A stretch of DNA of 64,000 bases from Bactericera cockerelli (GCA_024516035.1 CM044967.1:5698859-5762858), one strand, 5' to 3'. Positions 1 to 10,998 are shown, counted from the first letter of the stretch. The notes: a model not told the origin generated them from the sequence alone. Program-made: numbers and translations.

Positions 1-462
1 AGAAAGCTTTTAAGCTCTCGTGCTTTTTCTTTACATGAAGTGCATTTCTTTTTCGATTCATGACTAATCTTTTGAGCTTTTTCAATTAGACAAGGTAAAT
101 ACGACGGAAATTCAATTTTAAACAAAATGCACACTTTTGTGTTCTGAAGTTATGAGGGTGTTGTCAGGGAAGTGTTGATGGGGTGGGTTTCAAGTTCTTA
201 TTTTGACAGGCAGACTAATAAAGAGAATATAATATTCAACAATCGAGCAGGAATGCTCATTTTACCGTGTTTTATTTGAAAATTTCTTCTGTACTTGGAG
301 TTGAGAAAACTTTGATAGCATAAATTATGATATACCTATCTTGTTTAAACTGTGAGGATAAATAAATCTAAGAAATATAAATAATGTTTCTTTGCAATAC
401 TGCTTCTTTGCAATATTATGTTATAAATTTAGTGGGTAACACAGCATTAAGATTCTCCTGTA
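1..462. other. AT-rich stretch without a gene
   Basis: I see no coding potential, RNA gene or clear repeat boundary here. Confidence 0.5.
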
Positions 463-620
463 GGCCATTCCAGAAACACTTTCAACTCTCCAAATCCCCG
501 AATCTCCCTTTCAACTGTCACACAATCTGATTGGTTCATTTGAACGCCCAATCAGATTGCGTTGTGTGACGGTTGAAACGGAGATTCGGAAAACGGTAAG
601 AAGTGTTTCTGGAACGGGCC
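463..620. repeat. Foldback MITE, family I
   Basis: The two ends are inverted: GGCCATTCCAGAAACACT at the left and AGTGTTTCTGGAACGGGCC at the right. The inner arms also pair (AATCAGATTG with CAATCTGATT). Related foldbacks lie at 22305-22450 and 33270-33578, so this is a dispersed family. No ORF is present, so it is non-autonomous. The superfamily is unresolved. Confidence 0.75.
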
Positions 621-639
621 ACTGATCACCTGTGAACAC

Positions 640-790
640 TCATGTGCTCATCCATGCAGCTAGTCACCGCTGGTGCCGAATTCAGAACCGAAACGATGTA
701 CGGTAATGCCTCACTGTGTAGAGTGGATTGGGAATCATAAAAATACGGCCATGCCTCGTGCCATAGCTTGGGTGCAGCCAGCCAGTATTT
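640..790 (+). repeat. Dispersed repeat N
   Basis: A segment around GATGTACGGTAATGCCTCA recurs at 4290-4440 in the same orientation and at 13860-14000 inverted. It is non-coding and its origin is not recognised. Confidence 0.5.
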
Positions 791-942
791 ACACATATTT
801 CCTCACTAGGTTAATGAGGAACTCACAGTTATGAATTTTGGATTTATAATTATTTTATTTTAGTTTTTCACCCAGCCTAGATTTGAAGGAGCGTGTGAGC
901 TTCCAATTGACCACGTGACTACTTTAACGATGTGAATATTAT

Positions 943-1243
943 AATAATAACACTCATTAGTGGAAGGTAACCACCAGGCGAGAGCTCAATTTTTTTATTG
1001 TAATTTCAACACTGTGTTTCGACCTTAAATGGTCCGAAACACAGCACTAACTGAAATGTTCTAAATTTATAAAACTTAAAATTAACATTTTCTACCACGT
1101 AACCCTGAGAGTCTTATTATTACGTGGTCACAAACTCAAAATAATTTGGAAAAATTCATGCACTGGGTGGGATTCGAACCAACGGATCCCTACGTTACCT
1201 GGATTACCAGACTAGCGCGTTGACCACTAGACTACCCGTGCAC
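943..1243 (-). mobile_element. SINE-A, with internal insertion
   Basis: This is a minus-strand copy of the family whose head is tRNA-like. The B box GGTTCGAATCC is readable on the minus strand near 1172. The body motif AGACTCTGAGGGTTA appears as its complement, and the 3' end is AACACTCATTAGTGGAAGG. About 95 bases unrelated to other copies (roughly 988-1082) interrupt the body. Confidence 0.75.
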
Positions 1244-1365
1244 GATAAAACATGAATCTAATAAAATGGAGGACTCATGTTTTATTGATTCGGATCTTAA
1301 TATGCACCTTGTGTTCAGAGTCATTTAAATAACATAAAGGTCATGAAACGATTTGTATAAACGGA

Positions 1366-1518
1366 GCTGACCGACCTCAGTAGCTTGATGGATAAGGCGG
1401 CAGACTTGTAACCTGGAGGTCGGTGGTTCAAGTCTCGGTTTCAGCGTAGATTTATTAAAGCTAGTTTGAGTAGTTGTGATATCACGAAAGAGATTAACAC
1501 AAACATGATAACTTTTCA
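1366..1518 (+). mobile_element. SINE-D
   Basis: The head CCGACCTCAGTAGCTTGA has an A-box-like start and GGTGGTTCAAGTC as B box. CCGACC and GGTCGG can pair like an acceptor stem. The body is GAGTAGTTGTGATATCACG and the tail ATGATAACTT. Other copies lie near 16072, 18574, 44228, 52507, 54830 and 61606. Confidence 0.8.
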
Positions 1519-1571
1519 TTTTTCATTTCATTCATTTAATAAACGGAGTTGCGTAGGTACGGTAGCATCTT

Positions 1572-1685
1572 ACGGTTAGCTCCGTAGTGTAACGGTTGTG
1601 ACTACTGCCCGATCCTGAGTTCGATCTCCGGTCGGATGCAGAATTTTCCAACAAAAAATTATGTTCCCTCCAAACAAATACCATT
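1572..1685 (+). mobile_element. SINE-C, cut by the assembly gap
   Basis: The head GTAACGGTTGTGACTACTG and the box GAGTTCGATCTCCGG match the family-C copies at 48413 and 50072. The body runs into the gap at 1686. Confidence 0.65.
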
Positions 1686-1785
1686 NNNNNNNNNNNNNNN
1701 NNNNNNNNNNNNNNNNNNNNNNNNNNNNNNNNNNNNNNNNNNNNNNNNNNNNNNNNNNNNNNNNNNNNNNNNNNNNNNNNNNNNN
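1686..1785. other. Assembly gap of 100 N
   Basis: There are exactly 100 N characters, so the true size is probably unknown. Open frames read through it are artefacts. Confidence 0.98.
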
Positions 1786-1905
1786 TCACCTTCTCTCAAA
1801 CTCGCCCTACGAATATTTTTGCACACTTGGGACTCGAACTACCGATTTCCAAGTTACGAGTTCGCCACCTTAGAGATGGAGCTGATGAGTTCGGTGTGTG
1901 GACTA

Positions 1906-3250
1906 TGTGGTTCAATTTTTTTTTTTTTTTTTTGGCATTGGCATTGGCGCAAAAATAACCCCATACAACTACGGTTTCAAATTCTCAAATAAATAAAGAA
2001 AAATCAATACATTGGTAAGTATTCAAACTCAGTAGTCTTCTTACTAAACTTAACGCCTTACACCACTCCCAATACAATTATTTTAAGGGTAAAATATTAA
2101 TTTTACATTTCTCCACTTTAAAAAAATACCTACAATTAATTATTACAAAATGTCTATTAATAGATGTATTACAAAATTTCTATTAATTTCGCCCTAAATA
2201 ATAATTATATACTTTTTCAAAGTTTTATGTTACATTTAAATTTCAAAGCTATATGTTACATTTTTCTTTGAATTTACTCAAATGACATAAGAGAAAAAGC
2301 ACATTATAATTTACCATGAAAATCGATGCAATAAGCAGATAATATCGGACAAACTGATGTAAAAGTCCTATTTGACCAGTATGATAATACAAGTAATAAT
2401 AAATAATCATATAACATAGGTACCTACCTACCTAAATGTGCTCAACCTGCTGAATGATTATTTTCTACGATTTTCTTGGACGATAACTTAGTCGAGTCAA
2501 ACAAAACTTTACTGACTTTACATGGATGATTTCTTGATTTAATCGAACAATAAGTTCCGAAAACCTTTGATGATAAGAGAAAAAAACGCAATTCACGCTA
2601 TCGAACACAAATTTTAGGCCTTTAAAAGGGGAGGGGTAAAGTTAGATAATGGTAGAATGCAATAAAAATACATTGACAATGTATATGGTAGTTTCCATAG
2701 CTTTTCTAATCAATAATAATTAATAAACTTTGAATTATAATTGACGTGTATAATGCAGTATCAAGCAAGAGAAAACTTAGTATCGGTTAGGAGTAAGCAG
2801 AGCAAGCAAAATATGGTCAAAGGTAAAAAAAAGTTGCAATTGTTAAAGGGCTGTTCATAAAAAGGAAATGTAGGTTATTTTGATAAGCTTAACTTTTGAT
2901 TTGATATGATATAAAAAAATAAATGATAAGATAAGATACAAAAAAACACGCACACATTCTTTCTTTGATAAGAACTTACCTCACATTAAACAAATAGGTA
3001 GCCATTTATGTTACATAAAATTTCCAATCAATCAAACGGAGTGCATGGAAAAGCATCCTTTCACGGCGAAACTTTCAGGCAAAGTCCGCGAAAGTTTGCT
3101 CCACATAGTAATCAGTAATTATTTCAAATATGTACTGATACACTAATTTTATTTCAAATTTCGTGCTCACAACACAATCAGATTAAATACGTTGAAACGG
3201 TTGATAATAATTAGATGTAAAAGAGATATGGAAAAAAATATATTGACGTA
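1906..3250. other. AT-rich region without a gene
   Basis: No supported gene. A partial end of the 129-bp MITE family K (TCTATTAATTTCGCCCT) lies near 2175-2197. Confidence 0.5.
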
Positions 3251-3900
3251 TCGTAGAGCTTTGAACGCGACACTGCACATCCCAAATTTGAAAGCGAGAA
3301 TCGACTATTGAGTCGTGCTTTAGTTGTGGAAGAGCAAGAAAAAAGTAAGAGAGAGAGAGAGACGGGGCAACAGGAGATAGGGAACATTTCAGCGCTCGCG
3401 CAAGAGGCATAAAGAGGGGAATTGCGACAAGAAGATTCAAAAGTATCAAGAAGGGCTTAGGTTGAGATGACCGAGAGGGGTGGGGGGAGGCTGAAACTGG
3501 AGGGTGGTACAGTTTGTTCAAGCCCTGTGAAACGTTTCCCCTCCAACAGAGCCTTTTCAGCCTTTGCAACCTTTCCTGTACAGTTTGTACAGACTTCAGG
3601 ACAGCGTTTGATCGTGAAGCCATGTACAGAGCTGTACGTGGATTGAGGGGAAGCGTCCATGAAATGTAGGGGAAGGGAATTTGATAGAGGAGATGCCTTA
3701 TCTCTATCTAACAGCTTATCTCGGATAGCACAAAGAGATGAGGGACAAGGGACACCCCCACTCCCACTGTACCTGAGATGAGGGACAAGGAACACCTCTA
3801 CCACCCCCACTGTGTACCTGAGCTCGGATGATACAGGTGGAATCAGAGAGGGTGGATGATGTTCCACAATATTATATCATTTTAGAAACAGTCTGGTTGA
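3251..3900. other. Purine-rich, less AT-rich stretch, function not recognised
   Basis: The plus strand carries GAGAGAGAGAG and long G/A runs, and a repeated segment ATGAGGGACAAGG at 3737 and 3778. Two overlapping minus-strand frames (3183-3623 and 3457-3867) are open. Their translations are low-complexity Ser/Pro-rich, match no family I know, and show no matching splice sites. I do not call a gene. Confidence 0.35.
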
Positions 3901-4289
3901 GAGGGCTCTAACTTAACCGGCATTGGTGAGTGATAAGGCGATGGTCTGGTAACGTGAGATTCCGTTCATAGGTTTTAAATTTGTAGTAAACTGATAGACT
4001 AGCTGGGAAACTAAAGAGCAAACCTTGAATGCATAAAAAGTTTTAAAAAAAGAGCAGACCAAAAGTATTATTATTATTTCATTAACTATTATAATATTAT
4101 TATTAATAATATCATTAGACATACATGCTGTATGTCTTCATAAACAATTATTAATTAAAAATAAATAGGTGCGTAATATTTCTAAGAAAAATATTAATAA
4201 ATGTCCTAACTAAAGGGCGGGGTCATTGTCTAGTAACTAGTGCTATATTTTACACCTACACCTAAACCTCATTGTCTCAAAAGAGCATG

Positions 4290-4440
4290 GATGTAATCGA
4301 TTAATCGTGGGCGCCGAATTGAGGCCCTAAATGATGTACGGCAATGCCTCATTGTGTAGAATATGGTTGGGAAAAATAAATATAGGGTCATGCTTCGGAC
4401 TGTGTAGCCGTTTGTAATATAGTATTACAGGAATCCTCCA
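4290..4440 (+). repeat. Dispersed repeat N
   Basis: Second copy of the repeat at 640-790, sharing GATGTACGGCAATGCCTCA. Confidence 0.5.
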
Positions 4441-4854
4441 GTATAGCAGTTGTATGACTGGGAAGTGGCAACTATAAGAGCACACTTTTCGCTTAATTAC
4501 TTAACCAACGGTTAATTTTAGTCAAAGATTATCTTTCAATAGTGTTATTATTGATAAACAATTAATCATACCATTGATAAACAGCACTCATCAGCTGATT
4601 GGCGCTAGTCAGAGATTTATCACCCAGTTCGAATGTGATAGAAAAGCCCAACATAAGACAGGAAGTAAACCGACAGTCTGTCGAAGAAGTCAACAGTTAA
4701 AATAACAAGTGTAGATATTTCTGCACATTGGTGGTCGAAAGGTGCCGGTCTGGTATTTCAAGTAAAGTTGTGATCCGTTGGTTCAGATCCCTCCAAATGC
4801 AAGAATTTTCCTCATTTACATATTCTCAGAATTTGTCTGTTTCAATAGTCAAGT

Positions 4855-5033
4855 CGTCTGTCTGGTAATACCGAGGTCGCGGGTTCAAACCCAGCCGGGA
4901 CATGACAAGTTATCCTCCCATTTGGGATTTTGACCACCACATAATAATACGTCCTACGCTTACTGCTTTAATAATGGGACTAATTAGTCCTAATCAGGCA
5001 GTATAAATAAGGCCATATTATTATTATTATTAT
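4855..5033 (+). mobile_element. SINE-B, degenerate head
   Basis: The B box GCGGGTTCAAACCCAGCC is followed by the family body (CCATTTGGGATTTT, TTACTGC..TAATGGGAC) and a TATTATTATTATTAT tail. The first part of the tRNA-like head is diverged. Confidence 0.7.
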
Positions 5034-5140
5034 GGACATGAAAGGAGCCTAGACATTGGATCTGGGCGGCCATATAATCCTCTCATCACCGTGATATAGG
5101 TATCTTTGGCTGTCGCACGGACACGGAATTATTATTATTA
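5034..5140 (+). repeat. Dispersed tail segment shared with 50318-50414
   Basis: The stretch from GGACATGAAAGGAGC to CGGACACGGAATTATT recurs at 50318-50414 after a SINE-C. It is non-coding. Confidence 0.5.
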
Positions 5141-5165
5141 TTATAAATTGACCACATAAAAATGG

Positions 5166-5340
5166 CACCAGTCACCGTGGTCGAGTGAAGTAGCACACTA
5201 GGCTTTCACGCACGGTGACATGGGTTCGAATCCCGGCTGGGTAGAAAAAATTCTACTCTGTACTTGGATACCTCATGAAGAAAATTGAGTAGTTACTTGG
5301 ATGAGTAGATAACAACTAGTGGCAGTATTACCAAAGTATA
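5166..5340 (+). mobile_element. SINE-F
   Basis: The head GTCACCGTGGTCGAGTGA and the box GGGTTCGAATCCCGGC are tRNA-like. The body (TCTGCTCTGT-like, then TGAGTAG and AGTGGC) matches copies at 29342 and 34711. Confidence 0.7.
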
Positions 5341-5388
5341 AAGATATAATTATAATTTTAAGGATAAGAAAAGCAAAGAAAACTCTTA

Positions 5389-5657
5389 AGGCCAAATTAC
5401 AAAACAGAATTACAAAAGTTGAGATAAGCCCAACTGACCCTCAACTCGGGCTATAGATTGGTTGTGATTGGTTGAAACTCCGATTTGAGGGGGTGTCTGG
5501 CTAATCTTAACTTTAATCCTGTTCCATAATTTGGCCCTTAGTAAATCTGTGTCCCTCAACTCGGGCTATAGATTGGTTGTAATTGGTTGAAACTCCGATT
5601 TGAGGGCGTGTCTGGGTCATCTTAACTTTAATCCTGTTCCATAATTTGGCCCTTAGT
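5389..5657. repeat. PIF/Harbinger-like MITE, family J, with a tandem partial copy
   Basis: The first unit, 5389-5537, has ends AGGCCAAATT and AATTTGGCCCT and is flanked by TTA on both sides (5386-5388 and 5538-5540). A second copy of about 115 bases follows in tandem (CCCTCAACTCGGGCTATAG near 5434 and 5551). No transposase is present. Related copies lie at 30281, 44853 and 45957. Confidence 0.7.
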
Positions 5658-5812
5658 AAAGCTGTGCTACCCACGAAAGTTGCGTAGAGGTTCTTGCGTC
5701 ATCACAATTCATACTATCAGCCAAGAGCTCAAGACTAGGAAGTCTCATTAAGCCAACAGTCTTCTGTAGAGATATTTTCAACCGACCAACAGACATAAAA
5801 CCAATATGACAA

Positions 5813-5932
5813 GAAAGATCCAATCATTTTCTTTACCAGAAAATTGGTCTAGCCATTCAAAGAGGAAATGCTTCTTGCATCCTCGGCTCCCTTCCAGAAG
5901 GACAGTCCCTAGGAGAAGTATTTTATATTTAA
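5813..5932 (+). pseudogene. 3' remnant of an R2-like non-LTR retrotransposon ORF
   Basis: The frame from 5828 to the TAA at 5930-5932 encodes FLYQKIGLAIQRGNASC and ends GEVFYI. This matches the last residues of the ORF at 40559-43126 (LIERISLSIQRGNSASV ... EEIFYL). Upstream the frame is broken by a stop. The A-rich sequence after the stop also resembles the intact element's 3' UTR. It is a dead 5'-truncated copy. Confidence 0.75.
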
Positions 5933-6319
5933 AAAATAAAACATGTCTTTTCTTGACTTGGATGAAGTGAAGACTATTTATTCATTTCCCCTCTCGTGAA
6001 TATCACAAGAAATAAAATTTAATTTAATAAAAAGGAACACTATACTTGCGATATCTTGATTTAAATACTAGGAGTTCGGAAGTAATAATACCAGAACCAG
6101 ACCTATCAACAGTTTGGAAAAACAAAAGCAACAATTTTCTAAAGACCCGATGATAGTCGGTGCGTGTGATCTAATTGCCCGTCTCTGATCTAGTAAAAGG
6201 TTACAGGCACTCGCTGAATACACTTTCCATTGCTGTTTTTCCTACAGAATCTGAATTCTTGCAGATTCTATACGTGTAGCGTGTACCTTCTGTCAATACA
6301 ATTATGCGAGCATACAGGG

Positions 6320-6473
6320 AGTATCAGTGAAGACTGAAGAATTATTTGAATCAGTAAATATTGAAGAATTATATATATATATCAGTGAATACTGAAGAAT
6401 TATATTATGTATCAGTGAATACTGAAGAATTATATTATGTATCAGTGAATACTGAAGAATTATTTGTATCCGT
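6320..6473. repeat. Short tandem repeat interrupted by the LTR element (left part)
   Basis: Degenerate units of about 28 bases based on ATCAGTGAATACTGAAGAAT continue at 10249-10460 beyond the retrotransposon. The two halves once formed one array. Confidence 0.8.
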
Positions 6474-6694
6474 TGTAGAGGGTAGTGAGTTGGAATGAGA
6501 AGGCACTGTTTAGGTTGATTTAGAAATATATTTGTATACAGATTTTAGTTTCAGATTAAGATTAAATGATAACAATTTGGTTTGGGTACTCATTACAATG
6601 TAGATAAATGTGAAAGTGAGAAGTTCATTTAACAAACATGAAAAGATAATAGTACTGCACTTAGTATGACACGGCGATCACGGCGCACGCTACA
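6474..6694 (-). repeat. 3' LTR of the Ty3/gypsy element (221 bp, complete)
   Basis: On the minus strand it begins TGTAGCGTGC at 6694 and ends CTCTACA at 6474, with terminal inverted TGTAG/CTACA. It is flanked on the left by the CCGT target copy. Confidence 0.88.
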
Positions 6695-6738
6695 CACTCC
6701 CCTGCCAGTGATGTAATCACGATTCATCGGTGTGGGGA

Positions 6739-9700
6739 TTAGTTCTGGAATCTCTTGGGGAAGTGGACTCTGCGGCCGGATCGTGTCGTTATACTGGTTG
6801 GTTGAAGCGGGGGGCTGCGGCTGGTGCAATCTGCCTGGTGCTGTGGTGGGTCGGCAGTGTCGGTCATGGTGTAGGCTGGCTTCAGTCGATCAATGGTGAC
6901 TGTGGTGTATTTTCCATTGATGTCAATCACGAACGTTCGGGAACTTCTCCTGACGACTGGGTAAGGTCCGTCGTATGGCATCTGGAGGCAGCGTTTGGAA
7001 AACTCTCGGCGGATGAAAACTTGGTCTGCGGTGTAGAGGTCCTTGAATATGAAGTGGGACTTGTCACCGTGCTGTGTTCCGCTGACTGGTTGGAGCTGGC
7101 GCATGTGGCTGCGAAGATCTTTTACGAACTCTGTTGTGGGGTCTGGATCATCTGTCTTGGATGTGAGGAACTCGCCGGGAAGTCTGAGTGGTTCACCGTA
7201 GACGAGTTCTGCGCTGGATGCCTTGAGATCGTCTCGCCATGCTGCTCGGATTCCAAGTAGGACAGTAGGGAGGATGTCTGTCCAGCGGTCGTTGTGGTGG
7301 CATTTGATTGCGGCCTTAAGCTGTCTGTGGAGTCGCTCGACCATTCCATTGGCTGCAGGATGATATGCCGTGGTGCGGAGGTGCTGTGAGCCGGTGAGTG
7401 TGCTGAGCTCTTTGAACAGGTTGGACTCGAACTGTCTGCCTTGGTCGGTGGTGATGCGGAGTGGAGTGCCGAACCGTGCGATCCAGTGAGTGTAGAATGC
7501 CTTGGCGACGGTGGAGGCTTCTTGGTCTGGGAGCGGGATCACTTCTGGCCATCGTGTGAAGCGATCAACCATAGTGAGACAGTACCGGAATCCGTCTGAG
7601 TGTGGCATGATGATGAGGTCCATGTGCACATGTTCGAATCTCTGCGTTGGTGGAGAGAAGGAACCGAGTGGGGCCTTGACGTGGCGAGTGACCTTGGATC
7701 GTTGGCAATCAGTGCAGGCTTGGGTCCAGCTGCGGCAGTCCTTGGAAATGAAGGGCCAAACGAATCTCTGCTGTGCGAGTTTGACTGTAGTGTTAGTGCC
7801 GGGGTGCGATAGCTGGTGTACCATGTTGAACACAGTGCGTCGGAAAGGTCGGGTGATGTAGGGCCTTGCAGTTGGTGTGGACACATCACAGTAGAGCTTG
7901 ACACCGGAACCGGGGATCTCTAGTAGTTTGAGTTGAAGTGTGGAGTCGGTTCTTTTGAGTGCTGCTTGTAGTTCGACATCAGTTTTCTGTGAGGCTGCTA
8001 GGGACTTGTAGTCGAGAGTCGCATGGATGAGCTCTATCCTTGACAGGGCATCAGCTACGACGTTTTGATCGCCTGGGACGTACTGGATGTCGGTGGTGTA
8101 CTGTGAGATAAGGTCTAGGTGGCGGAACTGGCGAGGCGAGCATTTGTCTGGCTTTTGGCAGAAAGCGAAGGTGAGCGGCTTGTGGTCCGTGAAGATGGTG
8201 AATTGGCGTCCTTCTACCATGTGTCGGAAGTTTTTGACAGCAAGATAGATGGCGAGGAGCTCACGGTCATAGGCACCGTACTTCTGCTCGGCACTGGAAA
8301 GTTTCTTGGAGAAGAAACCGAGTGGCTGCCATTTACTGTTGACCAGTTGTTGAAGTGTTGCGCCTACTGCGGTGTCAGAGGCGTCCGTGACAAGCGAGAG
8401 TGGGGCATTATCGAGAGGGTGAGCGAGGAGGGTGGCTGCTGCGAGTCGCTCTTTGCACTGATCGAATGATTTGATTGCTTCGGGCGTCCATTGAATCTCT
8501 GCCTTGCCTTTGATGTTGTCAGTCAGGAGATCGTTGACTGGTGCGAAGGTGTGGGATGCTCTGGGTATGAAGCGGCGGTAGAAGTTGAGCATCCCCATGA
8601 ATTGTCGTACACCTTTGGCTGTAGTTGGTCGCGGGAACTGCAGGATATCCTTGACTCTGTCGGGAAGCGGGCTTGTCCCATCCTTGGAAATGAAGTATCC
8701 TAGGAATCGGACTTGTTCCTGGCCAAACACACATTTGCTGGGATTCAGGACAAGAGAGTGGTCTTGGAATCGCTTGAAGATGATTGAGAGGTGTGCCAGG
8801 TGTTCTTCCTCTGAGTTGGAAGCTACGAGGACATCGTCGATGTAGGGGAAACAGAAGTCTAAGCCTCGAAGAACTTCATCCATGAAGCGTTGGAATGTCT
8901 GGGCTGCGTTGCATAGGCCAAATGACATGTAGGGGAACTCAAACAGGCCAAATGGGGTGGTGATTGCAGTCTTGCAGATGTCTTCCTCGGCTACTGGGAT
9001 CTGATTGTAGGCTCGGACGAGGTCTAGTGTGGTGAAGATTGTTTTGCCTTGAAGAATGTGGGCGAAGTCTTGTATATGTCTCACCGGATACTGATCTGGA
9101 ATGGTGCGGGCATTGAGTCCTCGATAGTCTCCGCAGGGTCGCCAGGTGTCGGCTTGCGGCTTCTCGACCATGTGGAGGGGTGCAGACCATGGACTGTTGG
9201 AAGGTCGAGCAATGCCTAGTTGTAACATTGCGTCGAACTCCTTCTTGGCGGCCTTGAGCTTGGCTGGTGCGAGACGCCTTGGTTTGCTGGCAACTGGAGG
9301 ACCGGGAGTTGTTTCAATGAAGTGCTTAGTGTTGTGACGGATGATGCCTGGAGTACCATCGGGGCGTGTGATGTCCTTGAACTGCTGGAGGAGCTGGTGG
9401 TACGGAGAGGCTTTGGAGACTGTCTTGACTGACGGGATATTGGATTCAGCAACATGTCCTTGGGCAGTGAGGTGAGTGGTCCCATCAAGTAGTCTGTGGT
9501 TCCGTAGGTCCACTAGCAAATTAAAATGGTGGAGGAAATCTGCGCCGATGATTGGCTTCGAAACATCTGCTACTACGAACCGCCAGGTGAAGTCGCGCCG
9601 GAGTCCAAAGTTCAGTGACAAGGTGATGGTGCCGTAGGTGTTGATGTCCGTGGAATTGGCTGCGGACAGGATGTAGTCGGTCTTCTCACGTCTACCAGGT

Positions 9701-9855
9701 GCTGCAGAACGTGGGAAAACGCATAAGTCGGCGCCAGTGTCAATGAGGAACTGCAACTTGGTTGAATGCTCTGTGACGAAGAGACGGCGGGGCGTTGGAC
9801 TCGACTGAGAAGCCGTCATGATCAGCGGTCCGTGGCGTTTCCCTGAAACTTGCAT
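6739..9855 (-). CDS. pol: Pol polyprotein of the Ty3/gypsy element (protease-RT-RNase H-integrase)
   Basis: An uninterrupted frame of 1038 residues. Aspartic protease: LIDTGAD with DTGA at 39-42. Reverse transcriptase: about 190-410, with [13 protein letters not shown], the catalytic YIDD at 338-341 and FLGYFIS. RNase H: TDAS near 490, YDRELLAI near 530, FTDHKPL near 555 and ADALSR near 601. Integrase: HHCC zinc finger with H680/H684 and C714/C717, then catalytic D746, D804 and E840 (35 residues between the last two). This protease-RT-RNaseH-integrase order is typical of Metaviridae. The ATG at 9855 overlaps the gag end in another frame, so in the parent element pol is probably made by frameshifting or reinitiation. 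No stop or frameshift is seen. Confidence 0.95.
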   Translation of the reverse strand: MQVSGKRHGPLIMTASQSSPTPRRLFVTEHSTKLQFLIDTGADLCVFPRSAAPGRREKTDYILSAANSTDINTYGTITLSLNFGLRRDFTWRFVVADVSKPIIGADFLHHFNLLVDLRNHRLLDGTTHLTAQGHVAESNIPSVKTVSKASPYHQLLQQFKDITRPDGTPGIIRHNTKHFIETTPGPPVASKPRRLAPAKLKAAKKEFDAMLQLGIARPSNSPWSAPLHMVEKPQADTWRPCGDYRGLNARTIPDQYPVRHIQDFAHILQGKTIFTTLDLVRAYNQIPVAEEDICKTAITTPFGLFEFPYMSFGLCNAAQTFQRFMDEVLRGLDFCFPYIDDVLVASNSEEEHLAHLSIIFKRFQDHSLVLNPSKCVFGQEQVRFLGYFISKDGTSPLPDRVKDILQFPRPTTAKGVRQFMGMLNFYRRFIPRASHTFAPVNDLLTDNIKGKAEIQWTPEAIKSFDQCKERLAAATLLAHPLDNAPLSLVTDASDTAVGATLQQLVNSKWQPLGFFSKKLSSAEQKYGAYDRELLAIYLAVKNFRHMVEGRQFTIFTDHKPLTFAFCQKPDKCSPRQFRHLDLISQYTTDIQYVPGDQNVVADALSRIELIHATLDYKSLAASQKTDVELQAALKRTDSTLQLKLLEIPGSGVKLYCDVSTPTARPYITRPFRRTVFNMVHQLSHPGTNTTVKLAQQRFVWPFISKDCRSWTQACTDCQRSKVTRHVKAPLGSFSPPTQRFEHVHMDLIIMPHSDGFRYCLTMVDRFTRWPEVIPLPDQEASTVAKAFYTHWIARFGTPLRITTDQGRQFESNLFKELSTLTGSQHLRTTAYHPAANGMVERLHRQLKAAIKCHHNDRWTDILPTVLLGIRAAWRDDLKASSAELVYGEPLRLPGEFLTSKTDDPDPTTEFVKDLRSHMRQLQPVSGTQHGDKSHFIFKDLYTADQVFIRREFSKRCLQMPYDGPYPVVRRSSRTFVIDINGKYTTVTIDRLKPAYTMTDTADPPQHQADCTSRSPPLQPTSITTRSGRRVHFPKRFQN

Positions 9856-10073
9856 GGCTGCTCACATTTCTTTGCTTGGGGTCCAAAGCGCCAGTGGTAC
9901 CAGCAAGTGTCTGTGCGTGGCCTGGAACTGCTGCGGCCTCGGGACTGGGAACGGCTCTGGTATCTGTCACAGGCTGGGGATTGACTTCTGCTCTGATGGT
10001 TAAATCGTAGTGATGCAACTTCTTGACGGAGACTGGCAATTTCTTGACTGAAGTTGGCGGCAAGTTGGTTGAA
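9822..10073 (-). pseudogene. gag: Truncated gag, C-terminal part only
   Basis: The frame from the deletion junction to the TGA at 9822 encodes a Ser/Arg/Gln-rich stretch (SRSQSRGRSSSRPR) and the cysteine/histidine motif [18 protein letters not shown]. This knuckle is typical of CsRn1-type gag. About the first three quarters of a normal gag, including its start codon, are deleted. It overlaps the pol start by 34 bases in a different frame. Confidence 0.8.
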
Positions 10074-10076
10074 TTT

Positions 10077-10248
10077 GAAATATATTTGTATACAGATTTT
10101 AGTTTCAGATTAAGATTAAATGATAACAATTTGGTTTGGGTACTCATTACAATGTAGATAAATGTGAAAGTGAGAAGTTCATTTAACAAACATGAAAAGA
10201 TAATAGTACTGCACTTAGTATGACACGGCGATCACGGCGCACGCTACA
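10077..10248 (-). repeat. 5' LTR of the Ty3/gypsy element, lacking its last 49 bp
   Basis: Identical to 6523-6694 but stops at ATATTTC and continues straight into gag. The lost end (TAAATCAACC) and the gag side of the junction (AAATTCAACC) resemble each other, so a microhomology-mediated deletion or template switch is likely. Confidence 0.88.
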
Positions 10249-10460
10249 CCGTGAATACTGAAGAATTATCTGTATCAGTGAATATTGAAGAATTATTCGT
10301 ATCAGTGAATATTGAAGAATTATTTGTATCAGTGTATACTGAAGAATTATTTGTATCATTGAATATTTTGAAGAACTGTATCAGTGAATATTGAAGAACT
10401 ATTTGTATCAGTGAATATGGAAGAATTATTTGTATGAGTGAATACTGAAGAATTGTTTGC
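10249..10460. repeat. Short tandem repeat, right part
   Basis: About eight degenerate units of ATCAGTGAATATTGAAGAAT continue the array at 6320-6473. Confidence 0.8.
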
Positions 10461-10486
10461 ATCAATTGACTATTCTCGCAGATTAT

Positions 10487-10790
10487 TATTATAATTTGGG
10501 TTTAAAGTCGCTTTCAACTGCATGGTCATATCACGACGGGGGTGTTAAGGTGCGTCCACATTATGTCGATCGACAGTGTTAATATTCCAAAGCCTCGATC
10601 GACACGTCCACACTATGTCGATTGTCTCGATGAACAGCTGTCGATCGACATTCGACATAGTGTGAACGTACCTTTACCCTCCATTCGCAGGAAACTCACA
10701 AACTTGCTACCCACATTAAACTCACCCAGCCTGGGTTGACATGCCAGCATCAACAAGTCTTCACCTCGCTGAACGTTGCTTAACGTTCGG
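10487..10790 (+). repeat. Dispersed repeat M, split by a MITE
   Basis: The sequence around CGCTTTCAACTGCATGGTCA, then CTACCCACATTAA and CCAGCATCA, matches 49775-49990 and, inverted, 27066-27285. It is interrupted at 10548-10673. Confidence 0.7.
10548..10673. mobile_element. MITE with TTA target duplication nested in repeat M
   Basis: 126 bp. The terminal inverted repeats AGGTGCGTCCACATTATG and CATAGTGTGAACGTACCT are imperfect. TTA flanks both sides (10545-10547 and 10674-10676). The uninterrupted copy at 49775 shows the empty site. The inside is rich in TCGATCGAC palindromes. The TTA target suggests PIF/Harbinger. Confidence 0.8.
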
Positions 10791-10998
10791 AGATCCTACG
10801 AATACCGGTGCATTAAACGCGCCATCGACGCTGGCTCTCGCAGTTGAAGTTTCTTCTGGCTAATTGCTCTGTAAATTTGAGAAGAACTTCCGATAGAACC
10901 TACCTCTATCTTATACTTACTGATACCTCTCTCTGTAGCAATTAATTGCGATTTAATGTAGCTAGATTCGTATCTAGCATGATTTTGGGGAGCGGCAT

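Larger units (their letters stand above)
6474..10248 (-). mobile_element. Ty3/gypsy LTR retrotransposon, internally deleted
   Basis: A minus-strand element of about 3.8 kb. The 3' LTR starts TGTAG and ends CTACA, and a purine-rich tract (GGCAGGGGAGTG) precedes it. The sequence CCGT at 6470-6473 and 10249-10252 is a 4-bp target duplication. The pol ORF is intact. The last 49 bases of the 5' LTR, the primer-binding site and most of gag are missing, so the copy cannot complete its own cycle. The shared 172 LTR bases are identical by eye, which implies recent insertion. The gag motif CWYHWRFG and the pol start suggest a CsRn1-like lineage (inference). The element sits inside a tandem repeat. Confidence 0.93.

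Noticed and set aside
1125..1243. True tRNA genes at the many A/B-box sequences
   Set aside because: Each is followed by a family-specific body and tail and occurs in many dispersed copies. None shows a clean cloverleaf with independent flanks, so they are SINE heads.
1532..1992. ORFs spanning the N gap
   Set aside because: Undefined bases create artificial open frames.
3183..3867. Two overlapping minus-strand ORFs of 136-146 codons
   Set aside because: Low-complexity translation, no family match, no fitting splice sites, and purine-rich composition.
6730..8845. Plus-strand ORFs across the Ty3/gypsy pol
   Set aside because: They are antisense shadows of the intact pol frame.
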